A DNA stretch of 64,000 bases, from contig LWRO01000005.1 of the NCBI GenBank assembly GCA_001657325.1, positions 248,001 through 312,000 of the forward strand. Reading direction: 5' to 3'. The DNA comes from Geitlerinema sp. BBD 1991-9. GTDB lineage: Bacteria > Cyanobacteriota > Cyanobacteriia > Cyanobacteriales > Geitlerinemataceae. Shown here piece after piece: positions 1 through 8,389 of the stretch. Below the pieces are notes generated by a model that worked only from the letters and a program-made list of their open reading frames with translations, did no database searches and was not told where the DNA came from. Each line of letters starts with the position of its first letter. The first letter of the stretch is position 1. Made by a program: the position numbers and the translations under genes.

Positions 1-971
1 GTTGTTTGCAAGTCCTTCTCGAGGGGTCGAACGTTCCCAAGCAAAAGAAAACGGTCGACTTCGTGCGAGAGGGAATGCTCAAACTCGAGATCGACTCGAT
101 CGAACGGGTCAAAGTTTACGGCCGACAAGTCGGTCAAGAACATCCCGTTTGGCAACAGGAGATCGTCCTAAAAGACGATTTTCCCGAGAGTTTACCGAGT
201 TCGACTCCGCCGGATCTCGCCCATCAAGCCGTACCGGTTGACGAACTCGCCAGCGAAAGTCTTCTTCCCAACGATCTCCTTGAAGGTCGCCCAGGCGAAG
301 GGGCCGATCTATCGGAAATGGACTTTCCCGAGGCTCCTCCCGATGCTGAGGCGTTTTTGAACGAGGGTCTGGGGGAGGAATATGCAGAAGACTATGCAGA
401 GGAGGAATACGGCGACGATCGCGAAGACCTCGAACCTGAAGGTGAAGGGTTTGAAGAGGAGTCGATGGAGCGTTTCGACGAGTTTGAGGACGCTGAGGAC
501 GCTGAGGCGGACGAGCCAGACCCTTCAACGAAACCGAAATCTTCTCTCGGTCTGCTTCTGGGGCTGTTGGTAATCGTCGTGTTATGCGGAGGCGGCTACT
601 ACCTCTATACGACCCGACCCGGACTGTTCTCGGCAATTCCCTTTCTCGATCGAGGGAATGGGACGACCCCAGAAACACCGGCATCTGAAGGGACTGAGGC
701 TGACGTGCCAACGGCCGAAACGGTGGAGGAAGAACCGACGCCCGAACCGACCAATCCTTTTTCGGATGCGGTGAAAGCGGCTGAAAATGCTGCGACTAAG
801 GCTCAAACGGCTCAAACGCCCGAACAATGGCAAGAAGTCGCTCAGTCTTGGCGAGCGGCTGCTGACAATATGAAAGCTGTCCCTCAAGATCACCCGCAAT
901 ACAATCTCGCGCAACAAAAGGCACAGGAGTATCAAAAAAACTTCGAGTACGCACAAAAACAAGCGCAATAG
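1..971 (+). CDS. Single-pass membrane protein with acidic linker, 5'-truncated
   Basis: The reading frame is open to the left edge, so the true start lies outside the window; the first in-frame TTG at 6 is probably internal. The visible N-terminal part (to about residue 55) contains KVYGRQVGQEHPVWQQE, which I recognise as a conserved N-terminal module of several cyanobacterial proteins of unknown function. A very acidic low-complexity stretch follows (about residues 65-170, rich in E and D). Then come one hydrophobic segment (about 181-202, LGLLLGLLVIVVLCGGGYY), a Pro/Thr/Glu-rich linker, and a C-terminal helical module (about 248-321) rich in Ala, Gln and Lys with a repeated YNLAQQKAQEYQKN-type ending. 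The likely topology is a cytoplasmic N-terminus, one membrane span and an external helical tail. Function is unknown. The 35-nt gap to the next gene allows co-transcription. Confidence 0.75.
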   Translation, partial: CLQVLLEGSNVPKQKKTVDFVREGMLKLEIDSIERVKVYGRQVGQEHPVWQQEIVLKDDFPESLPSSTPPDLAHQAVPVDELASESLLPNDLLEGRPGEGADLSEMDFPEAPPDAEAFLNEGLGEEYAEDYAEEEYGDDREDLEPEGEGFEEESMERFDEFEDAEDAEADEPDPSTKPKSSLGLLLGLLVIVVLCGGGYYLYTTRPGLFSAIPFLDRGNGTTPETPASEGTEADVPTAETVEEEPTPEPTNPFSDAVKAAENAATKAQTAQTPEQWQEVAQSWRAAADNMKAVPQDHPQYNLAQQKAQEYQKNFEYAQKQAQ

Positions 972-1005
972 TCGTCCTTTTCTCTGCAATATTTTCCAAC
1001 GACCT

Positions 1006-1950
1006 ATGAATCGAGAACGCTCTGACTATCACTGGCTCGATACGGTTGAAGGGTTTTCCCTCATCGGCGCTGTGTTGGGAACGGGGGCGGGTTTTATTTC
1101 CCAACAGGTTATGTATGCTTCTGCCCCCGTCACGTTGGCTTTAGTGATGAATTTTGTCAACCGCCAACGCCACCAACAACGGATACAACAACTGTGCAAC
1201 GAACGAATTGCCAATACACAAGTCGAACTCGAACGCCGGTTTGAAGACCGATTGCAACGCCTGAACGAAGCGTCTATCTCGGCTGGAGACGTTCCGGCGA
1301 CAGCCACCTTCGATACCGTACCGTCAGCCGTTCCCATGCAAGGGTTTCAAATCAGTGCTGTATCGAACTTAGAGCGTCAGATGAAAGACCTGGCGGCTAA
1401 AGTTGCCGCTGTTTCTGGGCAACGGGGTGTGACGGTGGGGGAACAAAACGGATCGGCCAACGTTGCGATCGAATTGCCGCCTACGCTGGAAGAAGAGGAA
1501 CACAACGGTCATCTCAGCCAGTTTTGGCAGGATTACGAGTCTGGGTCTCGATCTTTTGTCGGGATCGACCTTTCGGGTGCGAATTTGTCGGGTTCCCATG
1601 TCTATCTCGACAATATCGATTTGAGTTCGGCAAACCTCGAAGGAACAATTCTGACGGCGATTAATTTGGGAAATGCGACGTTCGATCGAGCGAACCTCAA
1701 AGAGGCGCAATTGGATAATACGAACCTCGCTCGTGCCGATTTGATCGATGCGATCCTGACGGGGGCGAACCTTAAAGGGGCTAACTTACGCGGGGCAAAC
1801 CTTCAACGCGCCGATCTTCAAAATGTCGATCTGTCCTATGCCGATCTCACCCACGCTAACCTAGAAGGGGCGCGACTCGAGAATGCGAAACTCTATCGCA
1901 CGCGCACGGACGGACTCCAAGTCGTACCGTTGGAATCGTTGTCGAGTTAG
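1006..1950 (+). CDS. Pentapeptide-repeat protein with N-terminal hydrophobic segment
   Basis: 314 aa from an ATG. Residues about 16-51 are hydrophobic (LIGAVLGTGAGFISQQVMY and on), enough for one or two membrane-associated helices. A charged, probably coiled-coil stretch follows (about 52-90, with ERRFEDRLQRL), then a linker, and from about residue 184 to 300 a run of A(D/N)LxX pentapeptides (for example LSGANLSGSHV, LKGANLRGANLQRADLQ). Such repeats fold as a right-handed quadrilateral beta helix and are abundant in cyanobacteria, usually with unknown roles. Its stop overlaps the stop of the converging DUF3122 gene by three bases. It may be co-transcribed with the gene on its left. The fold is secure, the function is not. 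Confidence 0.85.
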   Translation: MNRERSDYHWLDTVEGFSLIGAVLGTGAGFISQQVMYASAPVTLALVMNFVNRQRHQQRIQQLCNERIANTQVELERRFEDRLQRLNEASISAGDVPATATFDTVPSAVPMQGFQISAVSNLERQMKDLAAKVAAVSGQRGVTVGEQNGSANVAIELPPTLEEEEHNGHLSQFWQDYESGSRSFVGIDLSGANLSGSHVYLDNIDLSSANLEGTILTAINLGNATFDRANLKEAQLDNTNLARADLIDAILTGANLKGANLRGANLQRADLQNVDLSYADLTHANLEGARLENAKLYRTRTDGLQVVPLESLSS

Positions 1951-2483
1951 CTCACTTCGATCGAGGTTCCCGCCTCGAAAACGAGCGTGCGCCACTCTCG
2001 AACGATGGCAGGTGGAACCGGAATTTCTACGATCCCGCCGTCTGTTAAGGCGAAGGAAAGACGCATGGCTGTATCGTTGTGGAATTGTCGCGCGATCTCG
2101 AAAAGGTCGTATTCGGCAGTACTGTCAGGGAGCGAGCCGCCCTCGAGAGCCATTTCAGAGCAATTGGGGGCTTGCCAGGACTGCCCGGTGGCGGCAAGCA
2201 TGACAAGCGGACTCGATGGCTCGATCGATCGCCCGGGGAACCCTACCACTCGCAGGTGGATAGACTGTATTCGCCCCGCGTCGAGACGTTTGAATAGAAC
2301 GAGCTGCCAACTCGTTGCGGTGGTATCCCGCAGACTTTTCAGCGATCGCACGACGACCGTGCCTTGAGTTGGGTCGGGATAGGTTTGGATGGAAGCGTTT
2401 GCCGTTGTAGGAATCCCCCACCACAACCCCCAACAACACAACACGAGAACGATCGATCGCCACCCTTTCATCCGTGTGGACAT
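1947..2483 (-). CDS. DUF3122 family exported protein
   Basis: 178 aa from the ATG chosen here; in-frame ATGs at 2522 and 2471 are alternatives and none has a clear Shine-Dalgarno site. The N-terminus is a signal peptide: MSTRMKGWRSIVLVLCCWGL followed by a small-residue cleavage region ending ANA. The mature part has IQTYPDPTQGTVVVRSLKSL and WQLVLFKRLDAGRIQSIHLR, which I recognise as the cyanobacterial DUF3122 family. A role in the periplasm or thylakoid lumen is inferred only from the signal peptide. The gene converges on the pentapeptide gene with overlapping stop codons (1947-1949 and 1948-1950). Confidence 0.75.
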   Translation of the reverse strand: MSTRMKGWRSIVLVLCCWGLWWGIPTTANASIQTYPDPTQGTVVVRSLKSLRDTTATSWQLVLFKRLDAGRIQSIHLRVVGFPGRSIEPSSPLVMLAATGQSWQAPNCSEMALEGGSLPDSTAEYDLFEIARQFHNDTAMRLSFALTDGGIVEIPVPPAIVREWRTLVFEAGTSIEVS

Positions 2484-2522
2484 CTTTGAAAAATCTTGCG
2501 TTTTTTCGAGCCTTGCGCTCAT

Positions 2523-2984
2523 CTTAACGCGATTTCAAACCCGCGAACGCTCTTGTTTTTTTGCAAGCCTTAGTGCGATTCTTGACAGACGGGAAAAAGC
2601 CGCAAATACACGACGCAATATCTTTAGTCTTTCATAGACGTTCTTCGTTATCTATAAGAATTCTCATTAAGTGACTCGTTCGGTATCATTTCAAACAGCC
2701 AGTTCGGGACGTAGTATAATATGGGAATAGCTCCTCGATCGTTGCATCTAAGGTGGGTTGCCGTGTTTTCTCACTCGATCGGTGCGTTCTAGAACGAGTT
2801 TCCCTCACCCCTCGCATGGATAACATTCCGTTAACCTGCGAGTGTTAGCTTGAGGGTATATCGAGAGCAGTTTAGTTCTCTCAATTTGATGCGATCGAAT
2901 TGATGAGATCGAACTGTTGCCTAGCGCACCCAAAAGAGTCCGCCTTCAGAATCTCGTCAATTTTTTTGCAGAACGTTCACAGGT
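2523..2984 (+). promoter_or_regulatory. Upstream region of the SLH porin gene
   Basis: 462 bases without a convincing gene. A perfect TATAAT lies at 2715-2720, preceded by weak -35 candidates only (TTTCAA about 20 nt upstream), and followed by a long apparent 5' leader of about 260 nt before the porin start. A long leader is compatible with post-transcriptional control, but I see no recognisable riboswitch or sRNA. Confidence 0.35.
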
Positions 2985-4703
2985 GTGAGAGTGAAAGAAC
3001 GAACGAATCAAACCATTTTGGGATCTCTTCTGCGCGTTTCCCCCGTTCTGGTGGGAATTGCGTCTTTGGCTTGGGCAACTGAAGCCACGGCGAAAGAAGC
3101 AGTGGTTGTAGAACGCGACAAATCCGCTCAAGTCGTCTCGACGACCAAAGGTCTGACGGACGCAAGCGCCCCCGAAGCCTCCCAGCTCGCGCAGACCCTT
3201 TCAGTGGACGAGCTGTCCGCTTACGAGCTGCCCGAGAATCTCGATCAAGTCACGTCGGTTTCGCAACTGTCCGACGTACAGCCGACAGACTGGGCGTTCC
3301 AGGCACTGCAATCCCTGGTCGAACGCTACGGTTGTATCGCCGGTTATCCCGACGGAACCTATCGCGGCAACAGCTTCATGACCCGTTACGAATTTGCTGC
3401 GGGTGTGAACGCTTGTTTGGATCAAATCGTCGCCCTCATCGGTGGCGGTGAGGCCATCGACCCTGAAGACCTGGCAACGATCCGTCGCCTTCAAGAAGAA
3501 TTCGCCGCCGAGCTGGCTGCTCTGCGCGGTCGCGTGGACGGCTTAGAAGCTCGCGTGGCCGAGCTGGAAGCGAACCAGTTCTCCACCACCACCAAACTCA
3601 AAGGTGAAGTGATCTTCGCCGTGTCCGATACCTTCGGGGAAAACGTTGGTGGAACCGATGACGATCCCACGCAAACTCAGTTTGCTTACCGGGCACGTCT
3701 GAACTTCGATACTAGCTTCACCGGACGTGACTTATTGCGGACTCGTCTGCAAGCTCGTAACATCCAAGAGTTCGACGACGGTGTCACTGGAACCGACATG
3801 ACCCGTCTCGGCTTCGATGGCGACTCCGGTAACAGCGTTGACATCGACGACTTGTTCTACCGCTTCCCCTTGGGCGATAACGTTAACGTCTACTTAGCTG
3901 CGAACAACTTTGAAGCTCGTGACTTCATCAACGAAGTCACCCCCCTCGTCAGCAGTGGTAGCGGTGCCGTTTCTCGCTTCGGTCGTCTCAACCCGATCAT
4001 GCGTCAATCTGACAGCGGCGAAGGGATCGGCGTCCAAGCCTCGTTTGGCGACTTACAGGTCGATGTCGGTTACTTAGCAAACGCAGCGAATAACCCCAGC
4101 CTCAAGCGCGGTCTGTTCAACGGCGAATACGGTGCGTTCGCGAACGCCAGCTACGCCATCACCGACGATATCGAAGTCGGTGTGTTCTATCAGCACTACT
4201 ACGCTCCTGGTGGAACGGTTAACTTAACCGGTAGCACCGGAAGCTTGAGCGCTCAAAGTCCTTTCGGCGACCTCGTGGCCACGTCGTCTGACTCCGTGGG
4301 CGGTCAGTTCCTCGTCGGTCTCGGCCCGGTCGATTTTTCCGGCTGGTTGGGCTTCACCTGGGCCCGTGCTGAAAGCGATGGCGATGGCTTTGAAGAAGAC
4401 GACCAAGCTGAAGTGATCAACTACGCTGTGGCGCTTTCCATCCCCGATCTCGGTGGCGATGGCAACTTGGCCGGTATCATCTTCGGTGTTCCGCCTCAAG
4501 CGACTCGCATCGAGCGGTCTAACCCGGCAGTGATTGGGGAAGAAGATGACGATACGTCCTTCCACATCGAAGCCTTCTATCGCTACAAGCTCACCGATAA
4601 TATTGCTATCACGCCTGGTTTCTTTGTCGTAACGGCTCCCGAGCATGATGACGACAATGACGCTCAGTGGGTTGCAACCATCCGGACGACCTTCAAATTC
4701 TAG
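2985..4703 (+). CDS. SLH-domain outer-membrane porin (SomA-type, 'iron uptake porin' family)
   Basis: 572 aa from GTG 2985; a second GTG at 2991 is equally possible. A signal peptide covers roughly residues 1-37 (hydrophobic VLVGIASLAW, then ATEATA). An S-layer-homology domain follows at about residues 95-150 (LSDVQPTDWAFQALQSLVER, GCIAGYPDGTYRGN, MTRYEFAAGV), which in cyanobacterial Som porins binds the pyruvylated peptidoglycan-linked polymer. Residues about 165-199 form a coiled coil (RLQEEFAAELAALRGRVDGL). The rest is an acidic, Gly/Asp-rich beta barrel of the OprB-like type ending in the aromatic signature TFKF. Such porins are abundant and pass small solutes; some relatives are linked to inorganic iron uptake. 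A strong hairpin terminator follows directly. The family is sure, the substrate is not. Confidence 0.92.
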   Translation: MRVKERTNQTILGSLLRVSPVLVGIASLAWATEATAKEAVVVERDKSAQVVSTTKGLTDASAPEASQLAQTLSVDELSAYELPENLDQVTSVSQLSDVQPTDWAFQALQSLVERYGCIAGYPDGTYRGNSFMTRYEFAAGVNACLDQIVALIGGGEAIDPEDLATIRRLQEEFAAELAALRGRVDGLEARVAELEANQFSTTTKLKGEVIFAVSDTFGENVGGTDDDPTQTQFAYRARLNFDTSFTGRDLLRTRLQARNIQEFDDGVTGTDMTRLGFDGDSGNSVDIDDLFYRFPLGDNVNVYLAANNFEARDFINEVTPLVSSGSGAVSRFGRLNPIMRQSDSGEGIGVQASFGDLQVDVGYLANAANNPSLKRGLFNGEYGAFANASYAITDDIEVGVFYQHYYAPGGTVNLTGSTGSLSAQSPFGDLVATSSDSVGGQFLVGLGPVDFSGWLGFTWARAESDGDGFEEDDQAEVINYAVALSIPDLGGDGNLAGIIFGVPPQATRIERSNPAVIGEEDDDTSFHIEAFYRYKLTDNIAITPGFFVVTAPEHDDDNDAQWVATIRTTFKF

Positions 4704-4759
4704 AATTTGAAATCTAGAATTTGAGCCTAGATTGTCGGTCTAAATCGAACAGTCTGTAA

Positions 4760-4810
4760 AACGGAATTACCGAGTTAAGTGTTCTGCACTTGACTCGGTT
4801 CCGTTCTTTA
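4760..4810 (+). terminator. Strong hairpin terminator after the porin gene
   Basis: A 13-bp stem (4769-4781 with 4787-4799, one G-T pair) closes a 5-nt loop TTCTG. The stem continues outward, after a 3-nt bulge, with AACGGA (4760-4765) pairing TCCGTT (4800-4805). The T-tract is short. It also lies downstream of the converging gene at 4867-5349 and could work in both directions. Confidence 0.75.
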
Positions 4811-4866
4811 AGGGGAATTGAAACTTTCTCCAACACTTCAAAAGCCGGAGATCGATCTCGAGATTT

Positions 4867-5349
4867 TCATTCCTCGATCGATTCCTGCGAGTCCTCAGTT
4901 TGTTCGCGATGGGCGAGATTTTGGAGTTTCGAGTAGAGTTCCGATCGATCGATCGATGGAGTAAATCGATCGATTTCCGGTTGCGGAGTTTGACGGCGAG
5001 GCTTGTCTCGGGGGTTAGGGGGGTCGAGTTCTGTGGCAACGGGGATTTCTGGGGTTTCTTCCTCGGGTTCGGGCATTCCCGGTAGTCGATCGCAGACCAA
5101 GCGCTCGAACTCGTAATTAAAGTGTTGGTAGGGACGATCTCGCCGTTGCCAGAGTCGTAGCAATTGTGCCACTGATACTGTTTTGTAACGGCCTTGATAG
5201 AGTGCTTCCAAGACAGCTAAACGCAGCCAACTGGCGGGAACGCACTCACTCCATCGATCGACAAAGGCTTCCGCCGTTTCGTCTCCCAAGTCGAAACTGT
5301 AGTATTCCAACAAGGCAATCGCCTCGATCTCGGCGATATCGCGAGCCAT
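4867..5349 (-). CDS. Conserved cyanobacterial protein of unknown function
   Basis: 160 aa from ATG 5349. The N-terminal two thirds look like a compact helical domain with the recognisable stretches RDIAEIEAIALLEYYSFDLG and VLEALYQGRYKTVSVAQLL followed by LWQRRDRPYQHFNYEFERLV, which recur in cyanobacterial hypothetical proteins. The C-terminal third is Pro/Glu-rich and probably disordered. No signal peptide, membrane segment or catalytic motif is seen. It is the first gene after the porin terminator and is read towards it. No function is proposed. Confidence 0.75.
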   Translation of the reverse strand: MARDIAEIEAIALLEYYSFDLGDETAEAFVDRWSECVPASWLRLAVLEALYQGRYKTVSVAQLLRLWQRRDRPYQHFNYEFERLVCDRLPGMPEPEEETPEIPVATELDPPNPRDKPRRQTPQPEIDRFTPSIDRSELYSKLQNLAHREQTEDSQESIEE

Positions 5350-5457
5350 AAGATTTAGAATTAACGGTTTACGGTTGACGATGGCAACGGCGTGTTCGAT
5401 TTTATCTTATGCAGCTCGAAAATTTACGATGGGTGGTTGACAATTGTGCGTGAAGTT

Positions 5458-7848
5458 CTATCTGACGCAGCGAAGCCCGCCACGCACTTGACAAGCTTCA
5501 GAATCACTAAACGCACCCGTATTACCATTCCAATCGAAATCGCTAATGCGAAACGTCAACGAACCGATTTCTCGTTCGGGGTTGATTTGCAAGACGATAC
5601 CGTGAGTACGGCGACTGTATTCTAAAACGAAATTGGTACTGAAGTTTTCGCCGGTATCGAGGTTGAGCGAGGCCTGAATTCCAAAACGCAGCGGGCCGAA
5701 GAGTTGTTGCGTAAACCCGAGGCGCAGGACTCTACGATCGGCAGTTCGATCGAAGAAAAACGGCGATTCTCCTTCTTGTATCGTTTCCGAATATTCGATG
5801 TTAAATGCAGTGTAGTCCAAGAAATTTCGAGAAAAATGTCCGAACTGTGCTTGAAATCCTGCCGTTCCTCGCAGTGAAATTTCAGAGTCCCCGTTGCTAT
5901 AGAAGCCACCGATTCCACGTGCGCCCAGGTAGAACCGAGCGAACGGGACGACGGGAACGGGTGAAAACCGCAATCCTTCTGTAGCCGTTGCGGGAAGGGC
6001 TTCTCCCTGCCAGACGGTAAAGCCGCGACGCAACACCATACTCCCCTGAAATCGTGTCAGCGTCGCGCGATCGTTGTCACGAATCGGATCGAGTAAGTCC
6101 TGGTCGTCAGTGTCCGCTTCCACCAAATTGACACCGACTTGGTAGTTTAGCGAGATACCCGTCGTCCCCAGAACGAAGGTTGGCGAAGTCAGCACTGCCC
6201 CCACGCTGCTGTGAACCGTTTGAAAACCTAAAGATCCGTTAAAGAGGCGGTTGCGAAAACTATATTCTCCCGTCAGCGTATGGTTGCCAACTTTCTGAGA
6301 CAAGCGAATACTGCTACGAAGGTCGTCATCGGCCTCGAAATCCCCTAAATCGAGGTTAGTCACGCTACCTTCCGCTCGTAAGGTCGTGGTCGGCGAGAGA
6401 ATTGCCCGAAACTCGAGGAGACTCCCGAAGTTCTCAAAGTTCAAAAAGTCTCGTCGATCGTAAGCTTGTTGGAGAAAGTACTGTGGTGCAACGCGCAAGG
6501 ACAAGCGAGGCGTGTTGACGATCGTGAACGTGCGTTGGATGAAGAAGCCACCGCGATCTCGTCCGTCAAAACCGAATTCTAACAGCGGCTGTTGTCGTTC
6601 TCGCCGATCGATGATGTAGCGACGCTTGAGAATTGGGAGCGCCAAACCATCGTCGAACACCAAGCGAGGGCGACTTAACAGCAGCTCGTCTCGTAGGGGG
6701 TCGATGGGGGTCAACGTGGCACGATTGGCACGAATTTCCAATTCGGGGGGAGAAAACGGATCGTTGGTAATCCGCACGTTCGTTCCTTCCCAACCGTTCG
6801 GTGTAAACTCGACCTGTTCGGCGGCAAAGCGAAAGCTGTTGATCGTCCCACCTCCTGCGGCGTCTTGATAGCCCCGTCCGGCACCGAAGCCGATGTTAAA
6901 TCCGCCGCTGCTTGTCACCCGCAGGGGTTGCGCTCGTGCGACTCGATCGCTTTGGGGCGCATCGGCGAGTCCTTCAGCGGCAAGATCGACGGGAAGAAGT
7001 GTGGTAGCGGGAGCGGGAACAGCTGTCGGGGCGTTTTGAGGTGTGGCTTGAGATAAGCGCGTCAGGCTGCTAATTGCACCCTCTGCTTGCTCGACGGTAC
7101 CGATTTCCTGAACGAAGTTATAGCGAAACGATTCGCCGCGCAGTACTTGTCCTGGCTGTGTCAGGGCAACGTTGCCTTCTGCTCGGGCCATGCGCGTGAG
7201 TAAGTTAACTTGCAGCCAATCTGCATCGATGACCGTATCGCGATAGCGCATGACAACGTTCCCGATGGCGGTAAAAATCTGACGGCTTCGATCGAATGTT
7301 TGATAGTCCGCCGTGACTTCCAGGGGGGTTTCCAATTCCAACGGCTCTTGCAGGTTTGAGCCATCGATTTCCTGCGTATCGCTGACCGGTGGCTTATCTT
7401 CAAGAGTCTCGTTAGAATCAGGATCGAGATCGGGAATTTCTTCCGGCTCGAGGTCGAGATCGGGAACTTCTTCCGAGTCGAGGTCGAGATTGGGAACTTC
7501 TTCCGAGTCGAGGTCGAGATCGGGAACTTCTTCCGAGTCGAGGTCAAAATTTTGCGTTGCGGGTGCTCGATCGATTTCCCTCGCTACGAGTAACGAGTTT
7601 TTATCCTTCGCCGATCTCGACGGTAGTAATTCACGGGATGCCGGCGCCATCCAGTCCATATCCGGTGCAATTGGCGAGGGCGGGGTGATTGACGGTGAGT
7701 CGAGCGGGAAGTCGATCGCATCTGTTTCTTCCCACAGCACTCGTTCTTTGGAAGGAGAAGACGACAAATAGGGAGGTTCCGCCAGTTGTTTCGACGGAAC
7801 GACCTGCACGATCGGCGGCGGTTCGGGGGGCTGCACCGGATAGGTCAT
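5458..7848 (-). CDS. DUF3769 protein, LptD-like outer-membrane LPS-assembly candidate
   Basis: 796 aa from ATG 7848, chosen because the resulting start MTYPVQPPEPPPIVQ matches what I recall of the family. The frame stays open to 7926, and those 26 extra residues contain a weakly hydrophobic LFHFIRLSIFS. Domains: a Pro-rich N-terminus; an acidic 10-residue tandem repeat (about residues 101-150, DLDSEEVPDL units); an OstA/LptA-like segment (about 180-235, QIFTAIGNVVMRYRDTVIDA and GNVALTQPGQ); then a long beta-barrel region to the C-terminus with many alternating strands. DUF3769 proteins are considered cyanobacterial counterparts of LptD, which inserts LPS into the outer membrane. No classical signal peptide is visible from the chosen start, which is odd for an outer-membrane protein. 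psbI lies upstream on the same strand. Confidence 0.85.
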   Translation of the reverse strand: MTYPVQPPEPPPIVQVVPSKQLAEPPYLSSSPSKERVLWEETDAIDFPLDSPSITPPSPIAPDMDWMAPASRELLPSRSAKDKNSLLVAREIDRAPATQNFDLDSEEVPDLDLDSEEVPNLDLDSEEVPDLDLEPEEIPDLDPDSNETLEDKPPVSDTQEIDGSNLQEPLELETPLEVTADYQTFDRSRQIFTAIGNVVMRYRDTVIDADWLQVNLLTRMARAEGNVALTQPGQVLRGESFRYNFVQEIGTVEQAEGAISSLTRLSQATPQNAPTAVPAPATTLLPVDLAAEGLADAPQSDRVARAQPLRVTSSGGFNIGFGAGRGYQDAAGGGTINSFRFAAEQVEFTPNGWEGTNVRITNDPFSPPELEIRANRATLTPIDPLRDELLLSRPRLVFDDGLALPILKRRYIIDRRERQQPLLEFGFDGRDRGGFFIQRTFTIVNTPRLSLRVAPQYFLQQAYDRRDFLNFENFGSLLEFRAILSPTTTLRAEGSVTNLDLGDFEADDDLRSSIRLSQKVGNHTLTGEYSFRNRLFNGSLGFQTVHSSVGAVLTSPTFVLGTTGISLNYQVGVNLVEADTDDQDLLDPIRDNDRATLTRFQGSMVLRRGFTVWQGEALPATATEGLRFSPVPVVPFARFYLGARGIGGFYSNGDSEISLRGTAGFQAQFGHFSRNFLDYTAFNIEYSETIQEGESPFFFDRTADRRVLRLGFTQQLFGPLRFGIQASLNLDTGENFSTNFVLEYSRRTHGIVLQINPEREIGSLTFRISDFDWNGNTGAFSDSEACQVRGGLRCVR
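7430..7550 (-). repeat. 30-bp minisatellite coding for acidic decapeptides
   Basis: Within the DUF3769 gene, about four copies of a 30-bp unit (containing GGAACTTCTTCCGAGTCGAG on the plus strand) lie head to tail. They encode DLDSEEVPDL, DLDSEEVPNL and diverged copies. The three central units are almost identical at DNA level, which suggests recent expansion. The unit is a multiple of three, so copy-number change would keep the reading frame. Confidence 0.85.
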
Positions 7849-7986
7849 CGTTGAGAAAATCGAGAGCCGAATGAAATGGAAGAGACGCGATCGAGCATGG
7901 TACTCGCCCATGACCCGACATAGCAAGCGGGGGTACGGTAAACCGCCCCCCGCCTGTTGTTCGATCGAGTGTTACCGGATTCAGAA

Positions 7987-8103
7987 TTATTCCAAGTCCC
8001 GACGGCCGGGGTTCCGCGAGGGGTCACTGGATAAGAATCCAAAGATAAACAGGAGAACGAAAAATGCAACAACGATGTAAACCGTGACTTTCAGGGCTAA
8101 CAT
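7987..8103 (-). CDS. psbI: Photosystem II reaction centre protein I
   Basis: 38 aa from ATG 8103: [20 protein letters not shown], then [17 protein letters not shown]. Length, the single membrane span and the SSDPxRNPGRxDLE tail are those of PsbI, a one-helix subunit next to D1 and CP43 that supports PSII assembly and stability in the thylakoid membrane. The frame is open further upstream, but GGAG about nine bases before ATG 8103 and the exact family length fix this start. The gene stands alone, upstream of and co-directional with the DUF3769 gene, and divergent from the histidine kinase. Confidence 0.97.
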   Translation of the reverse strand: MLALKVTVYIVVAFFVLLFIFGFLSSDPSRNPGRRDLE

Positions 8104-8389
8104 ACTCGATTGCTCCAAAATATTGTCAAAAAGCTTTTCCTGGTTTTCCGAGATCGTAAAACCGAACCGAGTACACATTATAGCTTATCGATCCGTGACG
8201 AAATCTTTCCCGGATTCTAGAGTTGTCGGTAAATTGTGGATTGCCCCCGAACTTGACAGGGCCAATGTACAGTCTCCTAGGGAAATCGATCCTGAAAAAC
8301 TTACTTAGAAATCGTTTCCATCGTGGACGAGCCGGAAGAGGCGCGTATAGTTGAGAAAGAAAAAAAGCTCGTGTCTTCAACAGGAAGGT

